64,000 bases of DNA, taken from NCBI RefSeq assembly GCF_041146395.1, contig NC_090989.1:119969501-120033500 (forward strand), in the 5' to 3' direction. Shown here piece after piece: positions 26,225-38,890 of the stretch (the first letter of the stretch is position 1; each line of letters starts with the position of its first letter). This DNA comes from Eulemur rufifrons (taxonomy: Eukaryota; Chordata; Mammalia; Primates; Lemuridae). Made by a program: the position numbers and the translations under genes. Under the pieces are notes generated by a model. It searched no databases. It saw only the letters and a list, made by a program, of their open reading frames with translations, and had not been told where the DNA came from.

Positions 26225-28796
26225 CACAACGTATTATTCAAAATGTTCTTTTCCTTAAATTACCCTAATGCCATCCCTACAATTTGAATAATGATTTATA
26301 TATAAGAAGTAGATCTGAATATTTCCTCCTAACATATGGCTTATAACATGGTTTTAAAATTCAGGATAAAAGTCTTAGCTATCCTTAAAATGCATGAGTT
26401 TTATAGGGGAGATAAGCTTCATTCACATAAACATGTGATGGAAATGGTTAAATTTCCTAGTTTTGTTATAATGGCCCATTTCCTATGTGTTAATATCTCA
26501 CATTAACACACAGAGAGGGTTCTGCTCATATATTAATACTATTAGGGACATGAAGGGCAGCTGTCATATCAAGCCTTTGCTGCAGTAAGTATCAAGATGT
26601 CACCCATTTAAAGCAACAGTCAAGAAACAAAAGGAAGTGATGCCAATGAGACATGAAAAACTTAACAGAAAACAGTGATGGCTTACTAGTCTGTGACCTC
26701 AGGAAAGTTACTTAACCTTTTAGAATTTCAATAATAAAACAGAAATTACAGTCCTTACTTCTTGGAAGGTTGTTATGAAGATTAAAGGAAATTACAGGAT
26801 GTAACATAGATAAAAGGTTCCCAATTAGTGCTGGGCACAGATTTGTCGATGTAAGAAAATAAGTGACAGACCAAAAGGTGAAGTTCTCAAAAGATCAGAT
26901 TAAGCATTATTTGGCATGATCCTTCAGATTCAATAATAAATTAAATAATCATTTACATTTGTAAAGCAATTTAAAGTTTATAAATCACTTTTGATTTAAT
27001 AAATTGATAATCTAGTCTAAGTAAACATTTCTTAGTGTTAAATCTGCAAATATTACATAGTGCTATGAGTCAATAATAGTTATTTTAAAGTATTCTTAAA
27101 ATCCTAAAATAAGGCATAGACTTCTTCAGGGGCTTTATCTAGGTCTTTACCTACATTAGTGCCATTTCCTTTCCACTATTCTATGCTGAAAGAGATTTGT
27201 GAAACTACAAGTATGCAATCATCAAAATTATTTTATTGTTTCTCCATGTTTCCCACGGTGTAACATCCAGGGCAGTTACGGATAATTTCAGAGTAGTTAT
27301 GCCCATAGGATTAGGACCACAGGGATGAAACCTGATAGTCTCATGAACACACCCTAATGGAGAAGGGTTAGAGCAGGATCTTCTAAAACTCTGTTTTTGC
27401 TTTGACAGAAATAAGTGACATTCAGAAAAAAACACTGGCTGTTAAAGTTTTTATCTGAATGGGAAAATATTTGATTGCATAATATTCTACTCTGTTTTCT
27501 TAATGTACTTCTTAACACAGCAATTCACTGATAGGCAAATATTTATTATTTCACTGGTTAATTCCATATTTAGTAAAACTGATATTAATGTTTAAAAGGA
27601 AACTAACATTTAAAAATGCATTTATATTGAACTTTCAGGTATATCAATTTACTTTCCATTGAATTCTATAGGACACATATAGTTTAAACCTTAAAGTAGT
27701 TTAATAAAATTGACCCTTTATAAGCATTACAGAATAAAACCTAGTAATATAAATTTTGCCAGGTTTACTGGTAAGTTTATCATCTGCTCACTTTCAATAA
27801 AGTGGTTTCAGAGCAAACTAGGAGCAGCATTAAAATAGAATTAGCTGGGTAAAGTATCGCAATTCTCCATTTCAGTCTTTCCCTATAAACACAGTATCGT
27901 TTAGATATTCATTCTGAATAGTATCCTTATGCTATTATGTCACTGTAGCATTTCCGATATTTGATCGTTTTTTAACCTACAAAAAAGCAATTTCATATAA
28001 TTCACCCAAATAATTTGAGATTATTCTGAGTAAGAGTAACTATGAAACTATGGTTTCTTGCTGGATTTTGGATGACCTGCACTTGTATAGCCCTTGATTT
28101 ATATTGTACTCAATGTTAGGCAACTTCTTTGTAGGACACCGCCACAAAGTTATAAGCAAGAAAGCAGGGATTCGGCAAAGAAGTCATCACAGGCAGGAAT
28201 GACTCAGTCTTACAGCCTGCTCAGGGAAGACATTCTTTGCACTCTCTAGAAGTAATTGCCATCTTTCATTATCTACATACGTACATTATATGACACACAT
28301 ACACATACACACACACCTGTCTATATATAAAAATACTTCTTGGTTTAAAAAGATTACCAGGATATATTCCTTTTTATAAACATTCATTACAGATGTATGT
28401 ATGTTAATACAAACATAGTCTACTGATTCAAAGTGCAAATAAGGTTTTTAACACAGAAATTCTAGTTGCTCAAGGATATTTCTATTAAAGATTCTAATAT
28501 TTTTCTGGATAAATTGTAAACTGTTTGTTCAGTTGTATTTACTGTCTCTAAAACTGGGTTCCCTCTCTACAAGAGAAAAATGTGAGTACTGTACTCCAGG
28601 TCCAGAAGATCTATTTTTAAACCTGTTGGAATCCCTCTACAAATAGCTTTCTGCAAATAGCTGTATGGAGGACACAGATTAATTCCTTGATCTAATATCA
28701 AGATACAAGTGAGCTGTAAAATTATTTGTGAGTTAGTTCATTGGGTGGTTTTATTAGTAATAAAAATATTTCAAAAGAAACACCTAAGTTTCAAAC
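26225..28796. other. Intron between the PR72 exon and exon A
   Basis: No gene. One MIR fragment at about 26680-26840 and a short CA-rich microsatellite at 28294-28315. The rest is AT-rich unique-looking sequence. Confidence 0.5.
26680..26840 (+). repeat. MIR SINE fragment
   Basis: TCAGGAAAGTTACTTAACCT, TTGGAAGGTTGTTATGAAGA and TTAGTGCTGGGCACAG, in MIR order. Confidence 0.75.
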
Positions 28797-28928
28797 CTGT
28801 GTCTGCTGAAATGACTTTAGCCGCTTCTTAAACCGTGAAGGGAGAACAAAATCACAGCCCCTTGCCAGGAAAGCTAACTCTCCTCTTAGATCCGGGTCCC
28901 TTCGTAGAGATGTTTCCTTGATCATCAT
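28797..28928 (-). CDS. PPP2R3A: PPP2R3A alternative first coding exon, PR72 isoform
   Basis: This 44-codon exon gives the PR72 N-terminus. It starts with two consecutive ATGs (28928-28926 and 28925-28923; peptide begins MMIKETSLRRDPDLRG). It ends ...KSFQQTQ at 28797, followed by donor GTTTGA at 28796. The phase-0 end joins directly to I-Q-N-K-P of shared exon A, the same acceptor used by the large PR130 exon, so the two isoforms differ only N-terminally. A purine at -3 (A) supports the first ATG. PR72 is reported mainly in heart and skeletal muscle (established knowledge), implying an internal promoter just upstream (29.0-29.4 kb). The exon is basic (RFKKRLK) and contains no recognisable domain. 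The 5' UTR extends past 28928, but its start cannot be set from sequence alone. Confidence 0.95.
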
Positions 28929-29400
28929 CTTTGAAAAGTGAATGTTTACTTCGTAACTGTCCAGCACACTTCTGAAGATAGTCGGATTTAGTAAGTTGTC
29001 AATCTTGTCAGGTAAAAAGTTATTTTTTCCTTATCTCCCAAAGAAACGCAATTCAAGCATTGTGCTCTCCCAGCCTCCAGGGACCACAATCCATGCTTGT
29101 TCTGACAAGCAGCCGGTTCCCAGTCTGTGGCTCCCAATACCTGCTCATAATTTTTAAGTTAGAAACACAGCCTGCAATGGGCCTGTTGCTCCTTGTAGGT
29201 AGCTTTATGTCAAATTGACCTGCACATGTTGAGAATACAGAGCCTTCTGGGAAAGGAAGCACCCACTACTCTGAGTACCAAAGTTAGAAACATTATAGCT
29301 GCACCTAAAAATAGCAACTTCTCAGATAATGCTAACTTCTTAAACTCCGAGTATGTGAGGTGTCAATACACATAAAGCAGTTTCTCCTCAAACTAGAAGA
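28929..29400 (-). promoter_or_regulatory. PPP2R3A: Presumed PR72 5' UTR and internal promoter region
   Basis: This is non-repetitive sequence immediately upstream of the PR72 start codon, which must hold that isoform's 5' UTR and probably its promoter. Seen on the gene strand: CTATTTTTAG (29306-29315), a perfect match to the MEF2 consensus YTAWWWWTAR, about 380 bp before the ATG; a CTATAATG element just after it; an E-box CACATG near 29225; and AGATAAGG (GATA-type) near 29032. There is no CpG island. The transcription start cannot be placed. Promoter function is inference from isoform structure and the known muscle bias of PR72. Confidence 0.55.
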
Positions 29401-29880
29401 TAAAGAACATGCAGTGCATTTTTTAGCTTTTGCTATTTAATATTTTATGAAAAAAGAACAGGCTGAACTTCAAATTTAAAACTATTAAGAATAGTTTTTA
29501 TTTTTTACTTAAAGGGAAGTAAACATCCAAAACCCTCTAGATCTCTCTAGTCAAAATATCAGCAAAAATGAACTTTCATCCTCAAATAGTAATTTATAAA
29601 GAGATTTTTCAGTCTCACATTTTAAAATCTTTTCTTTAAAGAAGACTATCTTAGTTATCAAACATTTTTTTCAATTGATTATGGATATATTTGAAAATTT
29701 ATTGTCAAAAGTGTTGGCTAAGAACATGGAGAAATTGAATGCCATACAAAAGTAGCTTTAGATACATATAAATGAGTGAACTTTGGCTGAAGGGTGCAAA
29801 AGATGATCAAACAGCAATGACATAGTACTTACTAAATTTATGAGACTTTTTTCCTTCAAGTATCTTTAAAGAAATCATCA

Positions 29881-30328
29881 CATGATTGGATTAGTAAACT
29901 GTGGTATATGTATACCATGGAATATTACTCAGCTATAAGGAATGATGAAGATACGACATCTCTATGGTTCTCCTGGAGAGAGTTGGAACCCATTATATTA
30001 AGTGAAGTATCCCAAGAATGGAAAAACATGCATCACATGTACTCACCAGAAAATTGGTTTCCCTGATCATCACCTAAATACAAATCTGGGAACGACACCA
30101 ATTGGACATCAGACTGAGGTGGGGGGTGGGGGAGGGGATGGGGGTATGCCTACACAATGAGTGCATTGCGCACTGTTTGGGGAGTGGTAACACTTGAAGG
30201 TGCTGACTCGGGAAAGGGGGGGTGGGGAAAAATATGAAACTATTGTTTTTAACTTGCACTGTTCACTTAATAATTTATCATGAATAAAAAAAAAAGAAAA
30301 AGCAAATAAAACATTTAAATATAAAAAA
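29881..30328 (+). mobile_element. 5'-truncated L1 3' end with unusual double tail
   Basis: Starts in the L1 ORF2 C-terminus (CATGATTGGATTAGTAAAC) and passes through the ORF2 stop and the G-rich 3' UTR. It then diverges from the other copies after about 30232, showing AATAAA (30283-30288) with an A tail, a 20-nt segment, a second AATAAA (30305-30310) and a second A tail. It is flanked by a 13-bp duplication AAAGAAATCATCA (29868-29880 and 30329-30341). Confidence 0.92.
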
Positions 30329-30420
30329 AAAGAAATCATCAGATTTTTAAAATATTCTATTATTTTTATCATATATTAAGTATCTGTCTCATGGTTATTT
30401 ATAAATGAATCATCAAGTAT

Positions 30421-30886
30421 AGTCATCCCTTGGTATCTGTAGGGGATTGGTTCCAGGATCCTCTAACAATATCAAAATCCATGGATGGTCAAGTATCTTA
30501 TATAAAATATGTAGTATTTGCATATTACCTACCAACATCCTCCCACATACTTTGAATCATCTCTTGATTACTTATAGTACCTAATACAAGCTGGGCACAG
30601 GTATGTGCCTATAGTCCCAGCTACTCAGGAGGCTGAGGTGGGAGAATTGCTTGAGTCCAGGAGTTCGATTTCAGCCTGGGCAATATAGCAAGACACTGGC
30701 TCTAAAAAAAACAAAAAACAAAAACCACACCTAATACAATGTAAATGCTATATAAATAGTTGTTATATTGTATTGTTTAGGGAATAATGACAAAAAAAAA
30801 GTCTGTACATTTTTTTTTTTTCTGAATATTTGCCAACCACAGTTGAATCCGCAGATGTGGAACCCATGGATATGAAAGGTTGACTG
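30421..30886. mobile_element. MER2/Tigger-type non-autonomous DNA transposon
   Basis: Imperfect terminal inverted repeats (AGTCATCCCTTGGTATC at the left; CAGTCAACCTTTCATATCC as the complement of the right) next to TA dinucleotides. Internal sequence matches the MER2 type as remembered. It is interrupted by an Alu monomer. Confidence 0.78.
30590..30728 (+). mobile_element. Alu monomer-like insertion inside the DNA transposon
   Basis: GCTGGGCACAGGTATGTGCC through CAGCCTGGGCAATATAGC and an A-rich tail. An 11-bp duplication ACCTAATACAA flanks it (30579-30589 and 30729-30739). Only one arm is present. Confidence 0.9.
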
Positions 30887-33800
30887 TATTTTTTCATGTT
30901 TAATATTTAGATTTCAAAATTTATTTTCAATCATATCATTCAATATTATTTATTTTCCACTTCTAGAAAATATAAACCAAATATAAAAAACCAAAATAAA
31001 AAATAGTTTATAACTCTCTTTTACTGAACCTTTGTCTAATTTATCAGGAATTCAATTCTTTGGTTTTCCATTGTTTCCTAAAACTTAAGTCAGCTTTTTC
31101 CCACTGATTTCAAGATATTCTGACAACTCTTTATAACGTGTACACTGGGTTTATATGTTTAAACCTGTGTGTAAAAAATTTTTTTTAAAAAGCTGTGGCT
31201 CTTCTGTTCACACAAAAATCTCACCTGATTAAAAGAAGATTACAATTGAAAACCACTGGTCTTATACTTGAACCTGGGCCTGCCCTTATTTTCCCAATTC
31301 TCTCTCTCACTGGGCTTACATGTTAACTCCTTGAGCTAGGTAGCTTTCCATATTCTTTCCTTACATTCACTCCTGCCTAGTATACTCTTTCTCCTTCATT
31401 ACTTATCTCCAAATTAAAATGTCAAAAAAGTTTGTTATGAATGCAACTAGGTCTTTAGACTTATGATTTAATGTCAATTCAATTAAACCTCACATTAAGT
31501 TGTATTTCCTTCCTCTTCTTCACAACACCAACCTGTGGCTTCTGGTGGGTGAATTTTCATCCCCTTCCTGAGAATCTTCCTTTCCTCAAATTATACATAT
31601 TCTAATCTTCATTCAAAGTCCAACTCAAATTTTAACTATTTCATGAAAGCTTCATGATTAAGTTCCCTTACTGTAATTCTTAACTCTATATATACGACAC
31701 TTAGTGAAATGTTATAAAATCTCTCATTAATGATTTCCACTGAACTCATGCTCTGGATCAGCCAATGCTCTCCATTTCTCCTGTGAAACAGAGCAACCAA
31801 TGTCCATCACACACTGATTCATGGCTAACAGCTTATTTTTGGTTATGCTCTCATATTTCTTATCTCAGTATTTGAGTTGTATGCTCACTAAGAGTCAGTT
31901 GTGTTTGCTGCCAAATTTCTTTATGCTGGTTGTACTTTTTACAGTAATTATTCAGTTCAATTACCTATCATATAAACTAATGAAATATGAGTGTAGAAGA
32001 GAAAAGTTGTTCCTAAAATTTAAAAAGAATCCTAAGTTTTAGTAAACTACTAAAAAAAATTGCTGTAAAATTAGGTATGGGTGGAATAAAAGAGAAAAAT
32101 CATTACAATCTAGAAGGTTTCTACATTCAAATTGCTTCATTACTAAGTTCCCACTCCACTTTAAAGAAACTAAAACTGTAAATCAGTTAACAAATGTATT
32201 ATGGGTGTGGTTTATTCAAGAAAGATGTCACAGAACTCCAATTATGAGACTCATTCTCAAAGACTGGCCCTATATCAAAAGATATCTGAATAAACTAATG
32301 TTTTAAGTTAAAATAAAATGTTTATGATACACATTTTATAGCATACACACATATAGTTTATGACTCCTTCACTATCAAACTCAATTATGTTCAGGTAAGA
32401 GCTTCTACTGTAATATTTTATAATCTGATAATTATTTTCCAATAGTGTCTAAACTCTTGAGGGCAAGGTAAATTTTACAGTCATTCAATTTAATGAATGT
32501 TTTTATGGTCCCTTATTATGTGCCAGACACTTTGCTCAGTGTGAGGATAGAGAGATTATAAAGAAGTGGCCTCTTCTTTTCCTCACGGCACCTTGTAGTA
32601 CACCTTATAGTTGGTTTGGAGCAAAGGACAAGAAATAATTTCATTTTATTTACTTCTTGTAAGTCTCTGAAGTTTCAAAGTCAGAATAGTGGTTAAAAGC
32701 CTGCTCTGCTATTATACTCTTAAGCAAGAAAACATTTCTCCATGTCTTTTGATGAAGAAATAAGCTGTAAGTTTTGATTTATCAAACTGTTCTTCAAAAA
32801 CTTCAGAGGAGAAAAAAGACCAGGACCCCTAAAGGGCTTAGAAAAGAACTGGTCTGTGGCAATGAGTTATTGACAGAAGAAGACTAGCATGAGATTGGTT
32901 TATTTGCTTTTTATTTATTTACTTGTGTTTGAATGGAAGTATACCTGCATGGTTCTGGAAAGGATCTGAGAATGCTAGTTTCAAGGAGATTATGACACCT
33001 GGAACATAGCACCAAAGAACATGGTTTTTAGAGTGACCTCTTCTTTACTGGGAAAAGATCAAACATAGGGGAATTTCACAATAAATAAAAACATATTCTA
33101 TGATCTACTCTCTTCTCTCTCTGCTTTAATCAGAAGGCAAAGTACAATCCATGGGGCTGGGTATTGTAAGAGAGAAGCTATTTTTGGGTGACAGGTTTTC
33201 CCTGGAGGGACTAACCAGAATGAGGAAGAACAGAAACATAAACACATAATTTATAAATTCAATTTGAGAATATGGAAAATTAGGAGCTGCGGGCAGTTAC
33301 AAAGGAAAGAGACAACGGTAAGGGTCTTCCCAATGTCTTTTTGGAATAAACCATGAGAACTTTCCTCCTGCCCTCTGCAGCATATAATGAAGTCAATCTT
33401 AACAAGATAGCTGATCACCAGTAGATGCTTCCTGCAAAGCTACCTCTATCTCTTCTTGGCCTGCAGATCACTCATGAACATACCCTGCCTGAAGACACAA
33501 GCAGTCCTAGACGGACCACATACTCAATTTGAGTCTTTAGGACAATAATGATAAGAGAGCTTGACGAGAGGATGCAAAAGACTGGTGCTCTTTGTTGTGG
33601 GATTGACTGGGATTTACCTGTAACCTTGAGATCCAGCTGCCTGTAGCATCTTCCCTGCTTTACCATTCCATATATCTTCCTCCAGAACAAGTATGCTTGG
33701 GCAAGGGAGATAATCTTTCTCAAAGAGAACCAGTGGGCATGGGTTGCTAGGTATAGGCTTTATAGGTTCCCTGGCAGAGTTATATATATGCAAGAGAGGC

Positions 33801-34719
33801 TGTACTCTGCGAGAACCCTAAAAACCAAAGAATTTTTTTTAGGATAGCCTGAAATATCTCAAGAAAGAAAAGATGCTCCCTTATCATATCCTAAAAGGAC
33901 CTACAGAACTGAGGAATAAGTTTAGAATGAGCCTGTACCCTGATGGAAGGTGAGACTGGGAAGGAGACAGAGGAGAATAAACCGTGAGACCCAACACATA
34001 GAATTCATTCTTTGAAGCTTAGTTTGAAACTCAGGATGGATTTTTTTAGAACCTTCTGAATCCTCTTATAATTTCCTGCTCTTTCCCGTTTGAAAACAAA
34101 GACAATGGTGATATAAAATATTAATTTGCTTTTTCTAGAGAATCAGCTCTAGAAAAGCTGTTTTGAGAAAAAAATGGGTTGATTACACAGCATAGAGAAA
34201 ATGATTTTGAACATTTGTCTGAAGAAGTAAATCTCTTATTCTCACTTGTTTATAACTGCTATACAGTTAGTATTATATATGCAATGTTTTGTGCCAAAAT
34301 AAGTCTAACCCTTTTTTATACACCAACACGTAAAGTCAGTCACCAGCCTCAGATGAACATGGTTATGGAGACTGAGATGATGGCATCAGCTAAGGCCTTA
34401 CAGTTGGGAAGGGCCATTGGGATAATCCAGGTAGCAAAGCTGTAAAAATCTGAGTAACACAAACATATAGCACAGCAAGGCTGGAAAAATCAGCTCAACT
34501 ATGTGAGGACTTGTACTGAGGTGAATGTTAGAAGCAGGTCCAGAAAGACAGCAGAGCCTTACTCTGAAATGACACCAAATGATTTTGCTCAGAAGATGCT
34601 ACAGGAAAAAAGTTACATATTAAAGAGGAGGTTCTGGTACATCAGGAGGATATTTCTGATTAACAAAAGGTTGCTGTTTTAAAAAATCTAAAAATGCTAA
34701 ATCAAAAAGCCTCGGTCCA
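30887..34719. other. Intron between large PR130 exon and PR72 exon, no gene
   Basis: AT-rich sequence. L2-like stretches occur around 31540-31790 (TTCAAAGTCCAACTCAAAT) and 32510-32570 (ATTATGTGCCAGACACTTTG). No open frame resembles a protein family. Confidence 0.5.
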
Positions 34720-35215
34720 CACAAAAATGTATATATGAATGTTCATAGCTGTATTATTGATAATAGCCAAAAAGTGGAAACAACCCAAATGTCTACATAA
34801 TGATAAAATGAAAGGATGAGCAAATTGTGCTATTCCAAATAATGGAATATTACTGAATCATAAAAAGGAATGCAGTAATGATACATGCTACAACATGCTG
34901 AACCTCGAAAACAGTATGCTAAGTGAAAGAAGCCACAAAGTGTCACATATTATGATTCCATTTACATGAAATGTCCAGAATAGGCAAATCTATAGGGACA
35001 GAAAGCACAGTATGGTTCCCAAAGGCTAGGAGCAGGGGTAATGGGAATGACTGCTAATGATTATGGGTTTCCTTTTGGGGTGACGAAAATGATCTAGAAT
35101 TACATAGTGCTGATGGTTGCACAACCTTGCTAATATAATAAAACTACTGAATTGTGTACTTTGGAAGTGTGAATTTTATAAGTGAAATATATCTCAATCT
35201 TAACAAGCTTTCTCA
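34720..35215 (+). mobile_element. Old L1 (L1M-type) 3' end
   Basis: 'TAGCCAAAAAGTGGAAACAA', 'GGAATATTACTGAATCATAA' and 'CACTTGAAATGTCC'-like order, with a 3' UTR including GCACAACCTTGCTAATATAA and TGAATTGTGTACTTTGG. Diverged and sense oriented. Confidence 0.88.
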
Positions 35216-35261
35216 CCTTGTGATTCTAACTGGCTGAGTAGTTAAAAAAGGTAACAACTTG

Positions 35262-35413
35262 ACGGCCGGGTGCGGTGGCTCACGCCTGTAATCCTAGCAC
35301 TCTGGGAGGCCGAGGCGGGTGGATCGTTCAAGGTCAGGAGTTCGAGACCAGCCTGAGCAAGAGCGAGACCCCGTCTCTACTAAAAATAGAAAGAAATTAT
35401 ATGGACAACTAAA

Positions 35414-35452
<39 letters not shown>

Positions 35453-35622
35453 AAATTAGCCAGGCATGGTGGCGCATGCCTGTAGTCCCAGCTACTCGGG
35501 AGGCTGAGGCAGGAGGATCGCTTGAGCCCAGGAGTTTGAGGTTGCTGTGAGCCAGGCTGACGCCACGGCACTCACTCTAGCCTGGGCAACAAAGTGAGAC
35601 TCTGTCTCAAAAAAAAAAAAAA
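35262..35622 (+). mobile_element. Alu, lemur type, with expanded (TA)n linker
   Basis: A full dimer. Its linker carries about 16 TA units (35417-35449). It is flanked by a duplication of about 17 bp ending GGTAACAACTTG (before 35262 and at 35628-35639). Confidence 0.96.
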
Positions 35623-35668
35623 AAAAAGGTAACAACTTGGAATCACAAACTTTGTTTAAAAAATCACT

Positions 35669-35966
35669 ATGGGCTTGATGTGGTAGCCCATGCCTGTAAT
35701 CTCAGCACTTTGGAAGGCCAAGGTGGGGGGACTGCTTGAGGCCAGGGGTTCGTGACCAGCTGGGCAACATAGTGAGACATTGTTTCTACAAAAGATAAAA
35801 TTAGCTGGGCACAGTGGCACATGCCTGTAGTCCTACCTACTTGGGAGGCTAAGGCAGGAAGATCCCTTGAGCACAAACAGCAATTTGAGGTTGCAGTGAG
35901 CTATGATCACACCACTGCACTCCAGCCTGGGTGATAGAGGAAGACCCTGTCTCAAAAAAACAAAAC
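35669..35966 (+). mobile_element. Alu, old (J-like)
   Basis: Has CAGCACTTTGGAAGGCCAAG and GTTGCAGTGAGCTATGATCA, the ancestral Alu form, diverged, ending in an A/C tail. Confidence 0.93.
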
Positions 35967-36939
35967 AAACAAAATATCACTGTAAATAGGCCTTAACAGA
36001 GGGAACTGGTTATAAGCTATTATAATTAGTTATTAAGCCTAAAATTTGATATCCTTCTTTTATGATCTAATTTGGTATTTTTCCTTTGTTGAATTAATGG
36101 CTTATTCTGTGTTATTAATGTTATTTTGTTCTTAAAAAACAAAACACTGGGGCAGAGGAAGGAGGCCAGGTAGTGGCGGTGAACTGTGGTTTCTTTGTTC
36201 CCAGCCTAATCCCCTAGTCTTAACTTCACCGGTGGCAGCAAAGTACGAAGGCATGAGTGTGACAGAGGAGACCTAACAAACATTTTTGTCTCTCGCTTCA
36301 GTTGCCTCCACATTATGGGAACACATTCCTTGACTAGTAACAAGAAGAACCCACAAATCTAATATTTTTGCTTTTCAGTGTTCTTAATACTTGGGGTAGA
36401 CGTTCTTTTGGGATCTGGGGCAGGGAGAGAGAATTAACAGCCTTAAATTATTAGGCATAATAATTCTTGGATGCCTAGAATTTCTAAGTTTCTGGAGTTC
36501 TCTGTCCTTCTTTGTCTGTTTTTCTTCCCTCTCTCCTTGAGGAATTACTTCAATGAGAGATTGCTCATTACATAGAGCATAAGAATTCATTTTTGGCCTA
36601 TAAATGTGTTAGAGAAAGAAATGAAGGGTTTCCATTTCATTGACATTACCATGTTAAATGAATGCATAGTGGCTTGGTACTATAAAATACTTTGCCCTAG
36701 TGTCTTCCTTGGTGGGTGGAGCCCACTGGAGGCTGGTGGTCATGAATTTAAAGCAAGACCACTCAGCATGGTTGTGTGAGCCTCTCTAGCCAAGTACAGC
36801 TGCACAAATAAAAGCTCAGAGTAGGCAGAAAACACAAGTTAATCTGAGGTAGGGTTTTCCAGGTGTGTACCATGAAATGAGGGCAAGGCAGAGAAGCTAA
36901 GGATATATCCAAGGGAGTGATTTTAAGGATGGACTGTGG
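35967..36939. other. Intronic stretch, nothing recognised
   Basis: Contains a locally GC-richer patch at 36145-36260 without an open frame of note. No exon supported. Confidence 0.45.
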
Positions 36940-37128
36940 CAGTGGTTCTCCAAAGATGATCATGCATCAGAATCACCAGCAAGGCTTGTTAAACCACAAA
37001 TTGCTGGGCCCTCCCCCCAGAGTTTCTGATTTACTAAGTCTGGGCTGAGGCATGAGAATATGCATTTCTATCAAGTTCCCAAGTGATGCTCATGCTGTTA
37101 GTTGGGAATTATATTTTTAAAACCACTG
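36940..37128. mobile_element. MER20-type hAT MITE
   Basis: Terminal inverted repeats CAGTGGTTCTC and AACCACTG. Internal ATCAGAATCACCAGCAAGG, GCTGGGCCCTCCCCCCAGAG and AAGTTCCCAAGTGATGCT match the MER20 layout. Confidence 0.88.
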
Positions 37129-38890
37129 ACATAAACATAGGGCCAAAGAATGAAGGAAGAAGGGCAGAGGCCAAGCTCACTGGAGAAGAGGGGATCAAGG
37201 AACTGAGATGCTCCCGTATTGGAAACCTCATCTACTGAAAACTCACAAGAACTGTGGCAAGAGTTGTATTGAAAAGTGTGTCACAGAGCCTTGGAACGGA
37301 ATGGAAATGGTACAAGCCACTGTGAGAAATAAACCTTTAACCTCAGTATCATTAACATTCTGTTAAAGCCAACAGAACAGCTAGGTCCTTAAGTAAATTA
37401 ATTGGATAACAGCAAGGTATCCATATCCAAATGCTATCTCCTCCAGAGAAACTTCTTTGAATTCCACAAGCTAGGATGTATCTCTCCCTCCCCTAAGCTA
37501 TTGCAGCACTTCATTTACATTTCTCTCATAGAATCCATTATTTTCTACTTTGTATCAAAGTAAGTAACTCCTGTCTCTTATTAAAACTGTGGGCTCCACA
37601 AAGGCTTGTTCTATGTCTGATTCATCTGTCTCCCACTGTAAGCTCTGCATAGAAGTGCAGTTATGAATGCTTGAACTATTTAGAAACTATTCTGTTGAGA
37701 AACAAAATAAGCATTTTAGCAACCTCCATTCTGTATAACAATGAATAATGTGTTAACTATAAATGATCTTTATCACATTATTGAAACAGGTCCAGCTGAG
37801 GTCCACACTTCGCAATATGTTGATACTAGTTTTACTCCTTAATCTTAAAATACAGCTATTCTTTCAAAACATTAAGATTTTAATTTGTACTTTCTACTAA
37901 TCTAGATGTGTTTTCCCCTCAATTAGTTGAAATTTCTAAGGTTTCACTAGACTTAAATATTATCATATAGTTTTTGAAAAAAATAATCCTCCTCTGTATT
38001 TAAATTCTTCCTCCTTCACTGAAGAATCCTCCCCCCAACCTACATTCTTTTAGTTGAGGCAAGTAGTAATGGAAATTTTTTCCTGGCTTTGTTCTTAGTA
38101 AAATTAAGTATAAATAAATAATTTTAAAGGGAGGTTGGGGTTTATTATTTTAACTTGTGAATAACCATTAACATGCTATTGCCCCCTAAGGCTAAAAATA
38201 GACCAAAAATGACTGCAATAACATCTGCTGGTGGTAATACAGAATTACAACATCATTTATTACATGAACTACCAAAACGGTATAGTTTCTTAGTTTTTTA
38301 AAAAAATTATTCCTTTTTCCCCCATGTCAAAACATGTCCTCAGTAATTCATTCATTTGTAATTATCAAACCCTTTGGGCTCTCACCCACATCACCCTTTC
38401 TCTCTTCCACAAGCTGTTCTCCTATTCTTGTTCAACTCACTTTCAGGCCCATCTACACACCTCAGCTATACTAGAACCTATAGGGTTGTTTCCTGTCACA
38501 TGGAGGCTTCCATGAAAAAGGCATGTTCTGAAGATTCATTTGCTAGCCAATGATACAGATAACTTGACACAGTGAGAAAGTTCATGTGCAAAGAAAGGTG
38601 AATTTAAGATACAGGATGAGAAAGAAGCTGAAAGATCAGAGATAAATCATTACTGAGGAGGAGAGAGGAGAAAGGGCCATGGTCAGAATCCATTATGAAG
38701 GACTTAGAAACCCTAGGCTTATTTACTTTTCTATGCCCACTGATACACTGCTTAAATATCATCAAACATTGGTAGTTTTTGCTATTGATATTTAATGATG
38801 TTTCCAAGATTTCCAATGCATTTAAAAAAATAACACACTGAACCTTATCAAAAGTCTGCTTTGCTGATCTACCATGAAATATTATCTAGA
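37129..38890. other. Intronic stretch with an L2 fragment
   Basis: L2-like sequence at about 37435-37680 (AACTTCTTTGAATTCCACAA, GGGCTCCACAAAGGC). The remainder is AT-rich with no gene seen. Confidence 0.5.

Noticed and set aside
36145..36360. GC-richer patch as a missing PPP2R3A exon or first exon of another isoform
   Set aside because: No long frame in any phase and no convincing acceptor/donor pair with matching phase.
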